NCBI GenBank assembly: GCA_019787685.1
Contig: JAHNUO010000047.1
Span: 62,001 to 126,000 of the forward strand
Source: Chiua virens
Lineage: Eukaryota; Basidiomycota; Agaricomycetes; Boletales; Boletaceae
Direction: 5' to 3'
DNA length: 64,000 bases
This document shows positions 45,269 to 57,745 of the stretch, one piece after another. Under the pieces are notes generated by a model. It had not been told where the DNA came from. It ran no database searches and saw nothing but the letters and a program-made list of their open reading frames with translations. Made by a program: the position numbers and the translations under genes. Position 1 is the first letter of the stretch; each line of letters starts with the position of its first letter.

Positions 45269-48200
45269 GTGAGTAAGGCTAGGTCTAGGTATGCTCTCCC
45301 CCCCAGGGCCATCCATGGGAGGGCAGAACCAGCTATGAAGGATGTGCCAGAAATGGACATGGAGGACACACTGGAAGTGATGCGGCAACGCAAGCACGTA
45401 AAGGACTGGACTGCAGCCTACATGTTCAGGTTCTCTCGTCCTACTCCTGCAGTGCATCTTCCTGCATATCAACATCGCCGGTGGAGATCATTTGACAGGT
45501 CATACGATGATTATGATGGGGGACCAGTCTTGGAAACCCTTCAACAAAGTAGAAACCCTTATGAAATCGTCGAAGAACCATATTATCGTCCTGGACTGTG
45601 GACTTCATTCAGAGACTATGGCTATCGATTGCTAAGTTCTTTCAGTCAAATGTTCTACTTGGACCCACCCGTCAAGCTCATGGACCATATACTATCCATT
45701 GGCGTCATGGAGAAATATGAGCCAGGTCGCCAGGTCGATGATCATGTCACAGGTAAGCATGAGTATCCTTGAAAATAAAATAAATATAAAAATATCCTCT
45801 TTCAGGAGACTACTCATTGTATCGTAAACCTGAAGCTTCTCATGGTCAGGTACAGGTCGACGATGTGGTCATTCTCAGTGCTGCTCAAATGAACGAGATG
45901 AGCGCCAACATCTCTGAAGACCTGATCACTACATTTCTTTGTGGACGACATGAGGATGGACGACATATCTGTCTAGACTTGGAATTGGACAGAGTCAACA
46001 TCACTTCTGAAGACCTCAAGGTGACTGTGGATGTGGACAGTCTTATCTGGGTGACTCGTTTCCCTTGTTTCAACACTCCCTTGGCAATCTACCTAGGTCC
46101 CATCATAGAAGAGAAACCTCCCATGCACAAGAACAACCATGTGTATGTGGACATTCTAGTTCCACAATCACAGGAGGATGCCGATGCCATCGGGAGCCGT
46201 AAGGAGTGGTTGACCATGTCATTTCCATTGTGTGGGGTTTCCACACACCACCTTTGGTATGCTGGGCAGTGCTGCTAGCGTCATGAATGTGTACATCTGC
46301 TTCCCAAGAATGATTCACAGGGATGAGATGACACACCGACGTGCAAACCGCATACCAAAGGAGATCCTCGACTACTTCTGGAAGAACATTTTGCTTCCAG
46401 CCATATCCGAACATGTTGATGAAACCAATGCTCCATATATGTCGCTCACCCTGGACGAGGTGCAATTCAAGTCTCGCAAAGGAAAGAGCAAGAAGGCAGG
46501 TCGGCCCAAGGCAGTTCCATTCACCATGTCCCTATTGGAGAAGGTCCAGACCACCATGGAAGAAATCATACTAAACAATCCAGACCACTACTCCAATTAT
46601 GGATCTTTCTTCTTCGTCCTCGATTGCAAGGGAATTAAGTTGTGGGCCAAGACGTCCATCCTGCAGGACGACCTACCACCCATAGAAGTCTTGCAGAAGA
46701 GTATTCCAGCCTTGGACTGGCCATACATGGTCGACCGAAACAATGGAGAGCTTCTTGTCGACTTGGGTATCAGCATCAATCCTACTACCGATCACAAGGT
46801 CGTAGGACTGTGGAGACTAGATGCCCTAGAAGCCTCCTTTGGTGCAGGCAGGTTCCTATGAGGCAACATCCATCACACCTGCACTCTCGGAAGATATGGT
46901 GCGCTTCAGGCTGAAATGACACAAGAGAGGGCACGACAGACCCACGTCTCCTTCAGGAGTGCCTACAATCTGTGCTATGAGGCCATACGTCCAAATGACA
47001 ACCTACCAACATTCGTCATGGACAAAGACGCCTATGCACTGAATGATGACTTTATGCAGGAATGCATGCAGGCCATATGTATGTATTCTGGACCAGCCAA
47101 GAACAGATCTTATGGAGTCAGAGATGAATATCGAATCAGTGGAATGGCCATGGAAATGGTCATGTCAGGGTTGTTCGACAAGGTGGGCCATGGTGTCAGT
47201 TTTGTCAGATTATTTCCCTCATCATTCGTTTCACAGGTGGATGAATTCATCAAATCTGATGCTATACTCTGGATATCTTCCGAAATTTGGTTCAAATTCC
47301 TTTCCAGACGCATCAGGGCACTTCAGTTGGCTCAGATCATCATCAAGGACTTGGAACCTCCAAACTTGGGAATATTGACCGGGATCTTCTGTCATTTGAT
47401 ACGCTGCACATCCAGCACTCCTATCATTTTGGACTATCATGTTCGGGCATCCATGGCTCTCCTTCAATTCTCTAGGGTCTCTGGGCGATTCGGCATGTTC
47501 TTCTTGCTCGACCTTGATGTCAAGAAGTTGCCTGCACTTCCAACAGTCCAACAGCATGATGATGCTGAGGTATTGAAGCTCATGAATGCGAAGCAGAAGA
47601 GGAAGGGTCGACCTATATGGTCTACAATACATGATGATGAAGAATCTGAGCAATTTCCCATCGGAAGCAAGCCTACCTGGAATTTGCTACAGAAGACCAT
47701 TCAAGATCAGCCCTGGTTGATCATGCGCGCTTGGATGTGGACCAGTGACTTGTCATATCTGGAACCTGTGGTTGACAAGCTATTTGTCCAGTTCACGTGT
47801 CAGATTTGGATCCAGTTAAAGGAGACTTGGTTGATAGCTCCACAGAATAGGCCAGAGCCGACCTCCTTGGAGAATGCCATTCAAAGCTGGTCGTTGAATG
47901 AAGTATTCAGGACGATTCGTGCATGTTCATTCATAGCGACCAATGCTGACATACCAGGAAGTGCAGGAGCAGGTCACCACCAGCCTAGCTTCATGGAGCG
48001 AATGCATGTCTTTTTCCCTGCTTTTGATCCAGATTCTGAGCCTACCAGCCGCTCTCCTTGGAGTATATTTTGGACGAAACCATGCTATATCTGGGAATAC
48101 CATTGACTCATGAAGGACCGCTCTGTGGCTGAGGAGTTTGAGATTACAGATCGCTTGGGGAAAATATTTTCTTTGCTTCAAACATTGCCAGATGCTTCGA

Positions 48201-48739
48201 AATGTAGCTCAAAGACACCCGGAAGGACATGGAGATGCAAAGAAGGGAAGATTGTAATGGTGACCAATTCAAAGTTCTACAAGATCGAAGGGATTTCAAA
48301 AGGGAAGACTCAAAAACCCCGGCAAAAGGTCACTTGCGTTTTAAAGCCACGAAACAAGCTTCAAATGGACATTATGGAACATATGGGTTATGACGAGCTT
48401 CTAGCTAACAAGCAATTGATTGCAGAGAGGCGCAGAATGAGACAGGGGAGGGATAGAAAGTCTGCAAAACAAAAAAATACTCGGAAACCTCCTCCTACTA
48501 GACAACAGAAGCATCAGGATAAAAAGGAGGAGGAGGAGGGGGAGGGGGAGGGGGAGGATGATGAGGGGGAAGGGGAGGATGATGAGGGGGAAGGGGAGGA
48601 TGATGAGGGGGAGGAGGGAAATGATGATGAGGGAGAGGAGGAGGAGAGTGATGAGGGGGAGGGGGAGCATGATGAGGACAAAGATAAGGATGAAGATGAA
48701 GATGAAGATTTTGCAGATGAAGAGGACAATACCAAGTGA
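45269..48739 (+). pseudogene. Very large unnamed protein, element-borne, broken
   Basis: About 1,100 codons with introns at 45753-45805 and 47183-47235. Conserved-looking core: NVYICFPRMIHRDE, RIPKEILDYFWKNILLPAI, SFFFVLDCKGIKL, a VGLWRLDALEASFGAG block, LGRYGALQAEMTQERARQTH, then YGVRDEYRISGMAMEM and a second helical half. I recall this pattern from many unnamed, multicopy mushroom proteins but know no assigned function; an RNase H-like transposase fold is a guess. The C-terminus (from ~48520) is nearly all Glu, Asp and Gly encoded by a purine repeat. Lesions: a 1-nt frame change near 46228, TGA at 46859-46861 and TGA at 48104-48106, both where Arg fits. Tandem repeats begin right after the stop. 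Confidence 0.6.
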
Positions 48740-48752
48740 ACTACTGTATTCA

Positions 48753-51150
48753 TCTCAAATAAATTATGATTTCAGGATGGATGCAAGATATGGTCCCTGC
48801 ACCCCATGTATATAATTCCCATAGACCATGATACAATACTCAAAACGATCCCTATAAATTATTTGAATGATGTACCTTACTTTCCTCCCTCCCCCCCTTC
48901 ACTGGTCTCAAATAAATCAGAAAGGTCCATTAAGAGTGAAAGCAATGTTCCTCACATGTATATAACACTCACAGACCATGATACAATATGTAGAATTGTA
49001 TCAAAAAAATATTTGAGCGATGGACCTTACCCTTCTCCCTCCTCCCCTCTACCAGTCTCAAATAAATTGGAAAGGTCTATTAAGTGTAAACACAATGTTC
49101 CCCACATGTGTATAACACCAATAGACCATGATACAATACATAGAATTGCACCAAAAAAATATTTGAGAGATGCACCTTACCCTCTCCCCTCTCCCCCTCT
49201 ACTGGTCTCAAATAAATCAGGATGGTCCATTATGAGTGCAAACAATGTTTCCCACATATATATAACACATATAGACCATGATACAATATATAGAATTGCA
49301 CCAAAAAAATATTTGAGAGATGCACCTTACCCTCCCCTCTTCCCCCTCTACTGGTCTCAAATAAATCAGAAAGGTCTATTAAGTGTAAACACAATGTTCC
49401 CCACATGCATATAACACCTATAGACCATGATACAATACATAGAATTGCACCAAAAAAATATTTGAGAGATACACCTTACCCTCCCCCCTCCCCCCCCTCT
49501 ACTGGTCTCAAATAAATCAGAAAAGTCCATTATGGGTGCAAACAATGTTTCCCACATATATATAACACATATAGACCGTGATACAATATATAGAATTGCA
49601 CCAAAAAAATATTTGAGAGATGCACCTTACCCTCCCCTCTTCCCCCTCTACTGGTCTCAAATAAATCAGAAAGGTCTATTAAGTGTAAACACAATGTGCC
49701 CCACATGCATATAACACCTATAGACCATGATACAATACATAGAATTGCACCAAAAAAATATTTGAGAGATACACCTTACCCTCCCCCCTCCCCCCTCTAC
49801 TGGTCTCAAATGAATCAGGACGGTCCATTATGAGTGCAAACAATGTTTCCCACATATATATAACACATATAGACTATGATACAATATATAGAATTGTACC
49901 AAAAAAATATTTAAGAGATGCACCTTACCCTCCCCCCTCCCCCCCTCTACTGGTCTCAAATAAATCAGGATGGTCCATTATGAGTGCACATGATGTTCCC
50001 CACATGCATATAACACCTATAGACCATGATACAATACATAGAATTGCACCAAAAAAATATTTGAGAGATGCACCTTACCCTCCCCCCTCCCCCCTCTACT
50101 GGTCTCAAATAAATCAGGACAGTCCATTATGAGTGCAAACAATGTTTCCCACATATATATAACACATATAGACTATGATACAATATATAGAATTGTACCA
50201 AAAAAATATTTAAGAGATGCACCTTACCCTCCCCCCTTCCCCCCTCTACTGGTCTCAAATAAATCAGTAAGGTCCATTATGAGTGCACATGATGTTCCCC
50301 ACATGCATATAACACCTATAGACCATGATACAATACATAGAATTGCACCAAAAAAATATTTGAGAGATGCACCTTACCCTCCCCCCTCCCCCCTTCTACT
50401 GGTCTCAAATAAATCAGGATGGTCCATTATGAGTGCAAACAATGTTCCCCACATGTATATAACACCCATAGACTATGATACAATATATAGAATCGCACCA
50501 AAAAAATATTTGATAGATGCACCTTACCCTCCCCCCTCCCCCCTCTACTGGTCTCAAATAAATCAGGACGGTCCATTATGAGTGCAAATAATGTTCCCCA
50601 CATGTATATAACACCTATAGACCATGATACAATACATAGAATTGCACCAAAAAATATTTGAGAGATGCACCTTACCCTCCCCCCTCCCCCCCTCTACTGG
50701 TCTCAAATAAATCAGGATGGTCCATTATGAGTGCAAATAATGTTCCCCACATGTATATAACACCTATAGACCATGATACAATACATAGAATTGCACCAAA
50801 AAAATATTTGAGAGATGCACCTTACCCTCCCCCCTCCCCCCCTCTACTGGTCTCAAATAAATCAGGATGGTCCATTATGAGTGCAAATAATGTTCCCCAC
50901 ATGTATATAACACCTATAGACCATGATACAATACATAGAATTGCACCAAAAAAATATTTGAGAGATGCACCTTACCCTCCCCCCTCCCCCCCTCTACTGG
51001 TCTCAAATAAATCAGGATGGTCCATTATGAGTGCAAATAATGTTCCCCACATGTATATAACACCTATAGACCATGATACAATACATAGAATTGCACCAAA
51101 AAAATATTTGAGAGATGCATCTCACCCTTCCCCCTCCTCCCCTCTTACCT
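48753..51150 (+). repeat. 150-bp tandem array A (about 16 units)
   Basis: Units begin 'tctcaaataaatcag' at ~48753, 48906, 49056, 49206, 49355 and so on to 51001, spacing 149-153 bp. Each has a C/T tract ('cctcccccctcccc'), 'ccattatgagtgca', 'tagaccatgatacaata' and 'accaaaaaaatatttgagag'. The last three units are nearly identical, older ones diverge at the left, which suggests growth from the right. Since 150 is a multiple of three, one frame stays open across units (186 codons at 50658-51218). Confidence 0.92.
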
Positions 51151-51293
51151 TGCTCAAAAATTATTCCGACCACCGTTTTCTTAGAAAACGTATTTGGGGC
51201 ATCCTAACATATATATAAACAACCTCCAATCATTACTTCACCCAGATTTTGGTTTTCGAATTGTAATTACAATTACCCCAGGCTCTGTATGGT
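51151..51293 (+). repeat. Shared right terminus, copy A
   Basis: 'tgctcaaaaattattccgac', an AAAACGTATTTGGGGCATCC stretch, a TATATATAAA box, the 16-bp palindrome AATTGTAATTACAATT and the end 'ccccaggctctgtatg'. The same block ends arrays B (54344-54487) and C (57605-57745), each followed by unrelated DNA. Confidence 0.85.
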
Positions 51294-51295
51294 TG

Positions 51296-51830
51296 CTTAC
51301 TCATTCCTACTTCATCATCATCCGTTGCCTTTGCATCATATGATTCCTTTTATCACTTATTCTTACCTCATCATTGTCCATTGCCTTCACATCATACAAT
51401 TCCTTTTCATTACTTATTCATTCATGCTTCATCATTGTTCATTGCCTTCACATCATACAATATCCTTTGACCATTTATGATTGGTTCTGCTCTTCTTGGT
51501 CACCCCTTTTGGACTTGGTCAGTGCCCTAGTCCTGCTATATAAATTATGCAGCAATACTCTGTATTCCTTAGTCTTGATCTCCACAATCTAGCTAAGTAT
51601 TGCTACTTCTCCTTGGGCTTCACCTAAGCCACCCTTCATCACTGCAACCAATGTCCAGCTCCTCAGTCCACCCTGATCACAAGGGGAAGTCTTTGGTCCT
51701 TCAGGTATAGATCCCCAACAGGACACTCTCAGCAATGCCTGAGTTCTATCTTTGTCTCACCAGTAGCAACCAGCTAACCGGTAACCCTTCCAGCTAGGCC
51801 CTACCCAGGACTATTATCCAGGACAGCAAA
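51296..51830 (+). repeat. Gypsy LTR plus leader, copy 3
   Basis: Three ~58-66 bp imperfect repeats (51300-51475; 'cttcatcatt', 'cattgccttcacatcatacaa'), then the LTR series shared with 36481-36716 and 38440-38890, including TATAAATT at ~51538, and the leader up to 'ctaggccctacccaggac' without the hairpin. Confidence 0.75.
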
Positions 51831-52970
51831 ACCAAGGAACTTGTGCTGATGGTGGTTCAGAATTTCTGCTGAGATTTGCCAGTTCTTGAATGGATTGATG
51901 GAGTAATTCAGGAAGTTGTTGTGCACAAACGAAGCATGCTGCATTTGCTCTTTTTTGGAACATGCTAGAAAAGATCACTCCTGATGAGGTTTTTCAAGAC
52001 TTTCAAGATTTTTTCCAAAAGACTAGTATTGTCCAAATGGGGGGAAACCCTGCTAATCCTGGTGGTTCCACAACTGGTTCCTACACCATCACCAGAGAAG
52101 GAGCTAGTGTTATATTCTCAGCTGCTTCCCGAGTACCCCCACAAGGTGTATTTGCTGCAAATTATAGCTGGTCTGGTACCATTTATTTTCTCTTGGATAT
52201 TAGCTAACAGAAATAGAATTCCAGTGCAGGTCATTTTGAGCACCAACCTCACAAATATGGAGCTTCCTGGACAACTGGTTGAATTGGTGCTTCATCAAAA
52301 GGTAGAGCATTCTATGTTGGCTCCTATGGTATCTGTGTAAAGCCTGCAGGCAACACTTTGGTGATTTGGCAGCTCAAACACATTCATGGCACAAGCCTTC
52401 AAGATCAACATATTGATCAACAAGATCCTTAGTTTTCACAAACAGGGCTCACAATTGTAACCTCTAACAGACTTTCCTCTATTTGGAGCCAATACTGGGA
52501 GAACTTGATAGATTATGAGAAGGCTGCTCACAAATTGGAGTTTGGTCCTTCCAATGAGGACACCAGTTATGCTGCATGCTCTGGAGGTGACCAATGCCCT
52601 ATCTGCCTGCCTAGTTCTGAGCTCTCAGATGGTAGTAGCTCAGCTTAACACTCTGGAATCTTCTACTCTTATTTTCAACCCATGATCTCAATTTGCCAAT
52701 TCTGCTGCCTTCCAATGCTACTGTACATATCTACTTTGCCATATCCAATTATTTATTATTCAAGGAAACCTGAGTGAATAGTTCACTGTTCACACTTCTG
52801 CTTCATTTCCAACCTATGTACTTTTGCACAATTGACTTTATTCTGCAGCCAGCAGAGTGCTTAGTACAAGTTCTTGGGTGGATCTGGCACTCTAGAAAAG
52901 CTAGTGTCTACTAAATTATAGGTGGTTATTCACAGTTAGTGCAAACTAACATGATCATAAGGGAAATAAT
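51831..52970 (+). other. Degraded coding-like region, possible 2OG-oxygenase fragment
   Basis: Frames at 51962-52207 and 51984-52340, and a third through ~52330-52640, read partly like protein. The piece with SYGICVKPAGNTLVIWQLKH followed by HGTSLQDQ and GLTIVTSNRLSS reminds me of a beta-helix dioxygenase-like protein found in mushrooms near mobile elements, with the HGTSL histidine. This is a weak call; stops separate the pieces. Confidence 0.3.
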
Positions 52971-52977
52971 GTGCAGG

Positions 52978-53130
52978 TTATGAATGTTAGGATGATGAGG
53001 GGGAGGAGGGAAATGATGATGAGGGAGAGGAGGAGGAGAGTGATGAGGGGGAGGGGGAGCATGATGAGAACAAAGATAAGGATGAAGATGAAGATGAAGA
53101 TTTTGCAGATGAAGAGGACAATACTGAGTG
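52978..53130 (+). pseudogene. Truncated second copy of the large protein's acidic tail
   Basis: From 'gatgatgagggggaggagg' to the stop at ~53129, the sequence repeats 48599-48739 with a few substitutions. Nothing upstream of the acidic tract is present. Confidence 0.85.
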
Positions 53131-53142
53131 AACTACTGTACT

Positions 53143-54343
53143 CATCTCAAATAAATTATGATTTCAGGATGGATGCAAGATATGGTCCCTGCACCCCATG
53201 TATATAATTCCCATAGACCATGATACAATACTCAAAACGATCCCTATAAATTATTTGAATGATGTACCTTACTTTCCTCCCTCCCCCCCTTCACTGGTCT
53301 CAAATAAATCAGAAAGGTCCATTAAGAGTGAAAGCAATGTTCCTCACATGTATATAACACTCACAGACCATGATACAATATGTAGAATTGTATCAAAAAA
53401 ATATTTGAGCAATGCACCTTACCCTCCTCCCTCTTCCCCTCTACCAGTCTCAAATAAATCAGAAAGGTCTATTAAGTGTAAACACAATGTTCCCCACATG
53501 TGTATAACACCAATAGACCATGATACAATACATAGAATTGCACCAAAAAATATTTGAGAGATGCACCTTACCCTCCCCCCTCCCCCCTCTACTGGTCTCA
53601 AATAAATCAGGACGGTCCATTATGAGTGCAAACAATGTTTCCCACATATATATAACACCTATAGACTATGATACAATATATAGAATTGTACCAAAAAAAT
53701 ATTTAAGAGATGCACCTTACCCTCCCCCCTCCCCCCCTCTACTGGTCTCAAATAAATCAGTAAGGTCCATTATGAGTGCACATGATGTTCCCCACATGCA
53801 TATAACACCTATAGACCATGATACAATACATAGAATTGCACCAAAAAAATATTTGAGAGATGCACCTTCCCTCCCCCCTCCCCCCTTCTACTGATCTCAA
53901 ATAAATCAGGATGGTCCATTATGAGTGCAAATAATGTTCCCCACATGTATATAACACCCATAGACTATGATACAATATATAGAATTGCACCAAAAAAATA
54001 TTTGAGAGATGCACCTTACCCTCCCCCCTCCCCCCTCTACTGGTCTCAAATAAATCAGGACGGTCCATTATGAGTGCAAATAATGTTCCCCACATGTATA
54101 TAACACCTATAGACCATAATACAATACATAGAATTGTACCAAAAAAATATTTGAGAGATGCACCTTACTCTTCCCCCTCCCCCCCTCTACTGGTCTCAAA
54201 TAAATCAGGATGGTCCATTATGAGTGCAAATAATGTTCCCCACATGTATATAACACCTATAGACCATGATACAATACATAGAATTGCACCAAAAAAATAT
54301 TTGAGAGATGCATCTCACCCTTCCCCCTCCTCCCCTTCTTACC
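53143..54343 (+). repeat. 150-bp tandem array B (about 8 units)
   Basis: Same unit and same first-unit variants as array A ('aaattatgatttcaggatgg' at the start), followed by the same terminus. Shorter than A, so units were gained or lost after the duplication. Confidence 0.9.
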
Positions 54344-54487
54344 TTGCTCAAAGATTATTCCAACCGCCGTTTTCTTAGAAAACGTATTTGGGGCATCCTA
54401 ACATATATATAAACAACCTCCAATCATTACTTCACCCAGATTTTGGTTTTCAAATTGTAATTACAATTACCCCAGGCTCTGTATGGT
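54344..54487 (+). repeat. Shared right terminus, copy B
   Basis: Nearly identical to 51151-51293; sequence diverges after 'ctgtatggt'. Confidence 0.85.
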
Positions 54488-54489
54488 GG

Positions 54490-55690
54490 TAATTTCAAGC
54501 CTGTGATATTCAATGGTGCCGCAGAACATCTTGCACAGTTCTGGACGTCAGGGGCAGCAAAGACGGGGCAATCGGTCAAGAACAAGTGGAGTACCTCTGT
54601 ACATATATTGATCTTGCTTGCTGTGCACTACTGACATCCAAATAGATCCGAAAGACACACATGGAGATCGAGACCTATCAGAATTTGTCTGGCGTTCACT
54701 ATGATGATGAAAACAGGGCTGGCATTGATGGGGAATATGCAGAGAGCGTTTGGAAGGAGTACACCAAGGTATGCGTCCTATCGGATTGATCTGCAGCTTC
54801 AATTTATTTCTCTACAGAAACACCCTCAACTTTGCCCTTTCAAAAATGGTGGATGGGAGTTTACCAAGTACCTATGTGAAATTATGCCTGAAGCAGGCGC
54901 CAGGGGGCAGTACGCGTTCGCCCCATCCAAGTCCACCCGCATTGGAGCTGCAGAAACCAGTATCACAGCCAGCCCAGGACTCTAGCTGATCGATGGTGCC
55001 ACCAATAGTGGCTTGGGGAGCAGCAGCAGCACCACTTCTGCAGACCCAAAGGGCAAGGAACGCGCAATTCCTGCCATCGATGTGACCACGTACATTCCCA
55101 TACCAACTGCTGCCACACGTCCCTCTGCCTCCTCCAGCGTGGGGAAGTGATCACACTCGGACATGACTGGTGATGACTCGGCATCAATCACAGCATCGTC
55201 TGCTCTCCCCTTCTCCAGTGCATCATCTCCTCTCCTTTTCTCTAGTGCGTCATCCACTGGTCCCACTGCCAAACGGATGAATCTCACTGTGGCAATGGCA
55301 ACTGCTGCCATTGCGCCTCCATCACGCAAGTCTGCCCCTACTCGGCCGTCTCCAAGTCACACCACTGAGACTCTCATGCTTGGGATGCAAGGGTCCCTCA
55401 ACCTCCTCACCTCCTCGCTCACAAACACGGCTACCTCCTCTGAAGACAAGGCCTCAGCCCGTCAGGAACTGGCAATGCGAATGTTGCACAAACAGGACAA
55501 CGATCTGCCAAAGGATGTCAAAGTGTTCATCTGGGCGATGATCGCACATAATGTAGGCTTCATGGAGGTATATACACTGACCGTGGACAAGGACAAGTGT
55601 TTGGACTTTGTAAGAGTGGAGGTCAAGGGCATGAGAAACAAGTCGAATGCTGGAGAGCCCGCACCAATTGCACTCCCTAACACTTTCTAG
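54490..55690 (+). pseudogene. Myb/SANT-like protein of a PIF/Harbinger element
   Basis: An N-terminal Myb/SANT-like domain (NFKPVIFNGAAEHL, KTGQSVKNKWS, then a YQNLSGVHYDDENRAG helix, ESVWKEYTK, and after an intron at 54769-54817 KHPQLCPFKNGGWEFTKYL) precedes a Ser/Ala-rich linker and a C-terminal helical part ending at 55690. In Harbinger transposons this second protein brings the transpos­ase to DNA and the nucleus. In-frame TAG at 54983-54985 and TGA at 55148-55150 inactivate it. It converges with the transposase on the opposite strand, the normal layout. Confidence 0.65.
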
Positions 55691-55799
55691 ATTGTATTGT
55701 CATTTGTACTACTGCTCTGTTGTCGTACTGTACTTGTATGCAATCCCCGTTACAAGTATTTGATTGAAAAACATGTGAGATTGATACACATTGTGGTAT

Positions 55800-57119
55800 T
55801 GTATTCTACTCGCCAACATCAGCATCATCCTCCAGGCCACCATCTTCATCATCCGTCTCCTCATCAACAAAGATGTCCCCGTCGTCCACATTGTCCCCCT
55901 CGTGAAGAATACACTGATAGTCATCCCACATAGCTTGAGTGATGCAATCACAGAATGAACGTGCTACATGTGTGCGCTCATCGTCTTCGGCCCCACCCTC
56001 CCCATCCCCTCTGTCCCCTCCAACTTCTGAGTCCCATGAGCTCGACCAGGAAGGCCCTCCGATATCATCCTCAAACGTGTGATCTCTGTCCCCTTCAAGA
56101 GTGTCTTCCAGATCGTGGATGTGAATGAAATTATGGATAGTGCCAAGTGCCGTGGGAATGCAGGCTTGGACATCCATACAGTACTCAGGGGAAAGTAGAA
56201 GAATCCAGAATTGATGCTTGAGTACACTGAAGATACGTTCAATGACATTTCATGCAGATGCGTGTCAAAGATTGAATAATTCTTCTTTATTTGCTGGCCT
56301 ATCAAAGTTGTACTAGTAGTTAGCAGCGTCATGATGATTTTGCACTGACATAGTACATACCTCAGCTGTGCTCGACGCCACTCAGCTAGGTGATAGCGAA
56401 CTCCCCGATATGGGACAAGCATCTCAGGACACAGTGGGAAACCAGCGTCTCCAAGAAAATATCTCCCATCCAGAACATACAAATCCTTTGAGCACGCATC
56501 CTGGTAGATTTGTGCATCTGTAGCTGATCCCTCCTACCCTGTTAGTGCATAGGTGAATAGCATTTCGAAATCACATGCAAAAAGACAATTTTGAGAGACA
56601 AACCCTTTGCGATTCCAAAATGCTGCTCAGCATGATGCAGGGGGTGCTGCATTGATGTGACTACTGTCTATAGCACTGATTGCACCCTTAAAGAAGGGCC
56701 AGAAGCAGGGGTTCATACAGATCTTTGTGTGGATCTTGTCATTGGCCAGCATGTGGACAAATTTTGTGTAGAATGGTGGGGACGAGAAGATAAAAAGCAT
56801 TTTGCGGAAATACCTAGTGAACGGAGTGAGGGCCAGAGGGTTGGGGCAATAGAAATAATACTCACCGTGAGATCGTCTCATTTGACCTTTGAAAGCGCTC
56901 CCCGACATGCCTGATTGTCAAACCTGTAACACTCGAGTAGAGGAAGATGGCGAGTTGTTCTTCAAGCGATATGAACTTTGAGTTGCCATGTCCAATGGCC
57001 CGAAGCTCAGATACAAGTTTTGCAAAGATGTGCACATGAATTCCTAGTTCACACCGGATCTGTTCTGGATGGCCCACACGCAGCTCTATGAGCCATGCTT
57101 CCCCAGTGAGCGCCAACAT
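55800..57119 (-). pseudogene. PIF/Harbinger transposase (DDE_Tnp_4)
   Basis: 57119-56862 holds the N-terminal helical domain (SKFISLEEQLAIFLYSSVTG, HVGERFQRSNETIS); ~56720-56640 NPCFWPFFKGAISAIDSSHI with the first catalytic Asp; ~56470-56390 YFLGDAGFPLCPEMLVPY with the second Asp; ~56240 NVIERIF with the catalytic Glu. It would cut and paste the element. Introns fit near 56490-56600 and 56290-56360. Two TGA codons (56265-56267 and 56250-56252) sit where CGA Arg codons are expected in the HASARNVIER-like motif. The C-terminal tail is acidic. Dead copy. Confidence 0.78.
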
Positions 57120-57445
57120 ATGATAAGGTTCAGGCTGTTTCTTGGTGATCTTGCTTGATTCCAGTAAGGCTGTAGTAGCGCAGAGAGTAATGCTGAGGAG
57201 TAAAGTTGTGAAGTATATAATTCACTGTTGGATCAGTGCTCAATGACACTTGATCTGTGTCTCAGAGTCAAAGTCCATTGGCGTAGTGGTCGTCCTGATA
57301 AGGTTCAGTATGGACAATGCCGCACAGCACAAATGATTGAAACTCAGACATTGGGATTCTCACAACGAACTTTGCAGTTTTGGGGTTTCCGAATGGGCTC
57401 TAAGGTAACTGACTTGTAGTCGAGGTTGCTCACCTGTCCATTTGC
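57120..57445. other. Non-coding end of the Harbinger element
   Basis: No gene seen. The element's end must lie here or up to the start of array C; I could not identify matching terminal inverted repeats. Confidence 0.35.
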
Positions 57446-57745
57446 ACCCTACTGGTCTCAAATAAATCAGGATGGTCCATTATGAGTGCAAATAATGTTC
57501 CCCACATGTATATAACACCTATAGACCATGATACAATATATAGAATTGCACCAAAAAATATTTGAGACATGTACCTGCCCCTTCCCCCTCCTCCCCTCTT
57601 ACCTTGCTCAAAAATCATTCTGACTGCCGTTTTCTTACAAAACTTATTTGGGACATCCTAATATATATATAAACAATCTTCAATCATTACTTCACCCAGA
57701 TTTTGGTTTTCAAATTGTAATTACAATTACCCCAGGCTCTGTATG
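57446..57745 (+). repeat. Array C: one 150-bp unit plus shared terminus
   Basis: 'ctactggtctcaaataaatc' opens a single unit followed by the terminus (57605-57745). It diverges after 'ctgtatg'. Confidence 0.85.

Noticed and set aside
48401..48753. Long minus-strand frames rich in Ser, Leu and Pro
   Set aside because: They are antisense shadows of the purine-rich acidic tail.
48753..51150. Tandem array considered as a CRISPR
   Set aside because: Units are contiguous 150-bp satellites with no variable spacers, in a eukaryotic genome.
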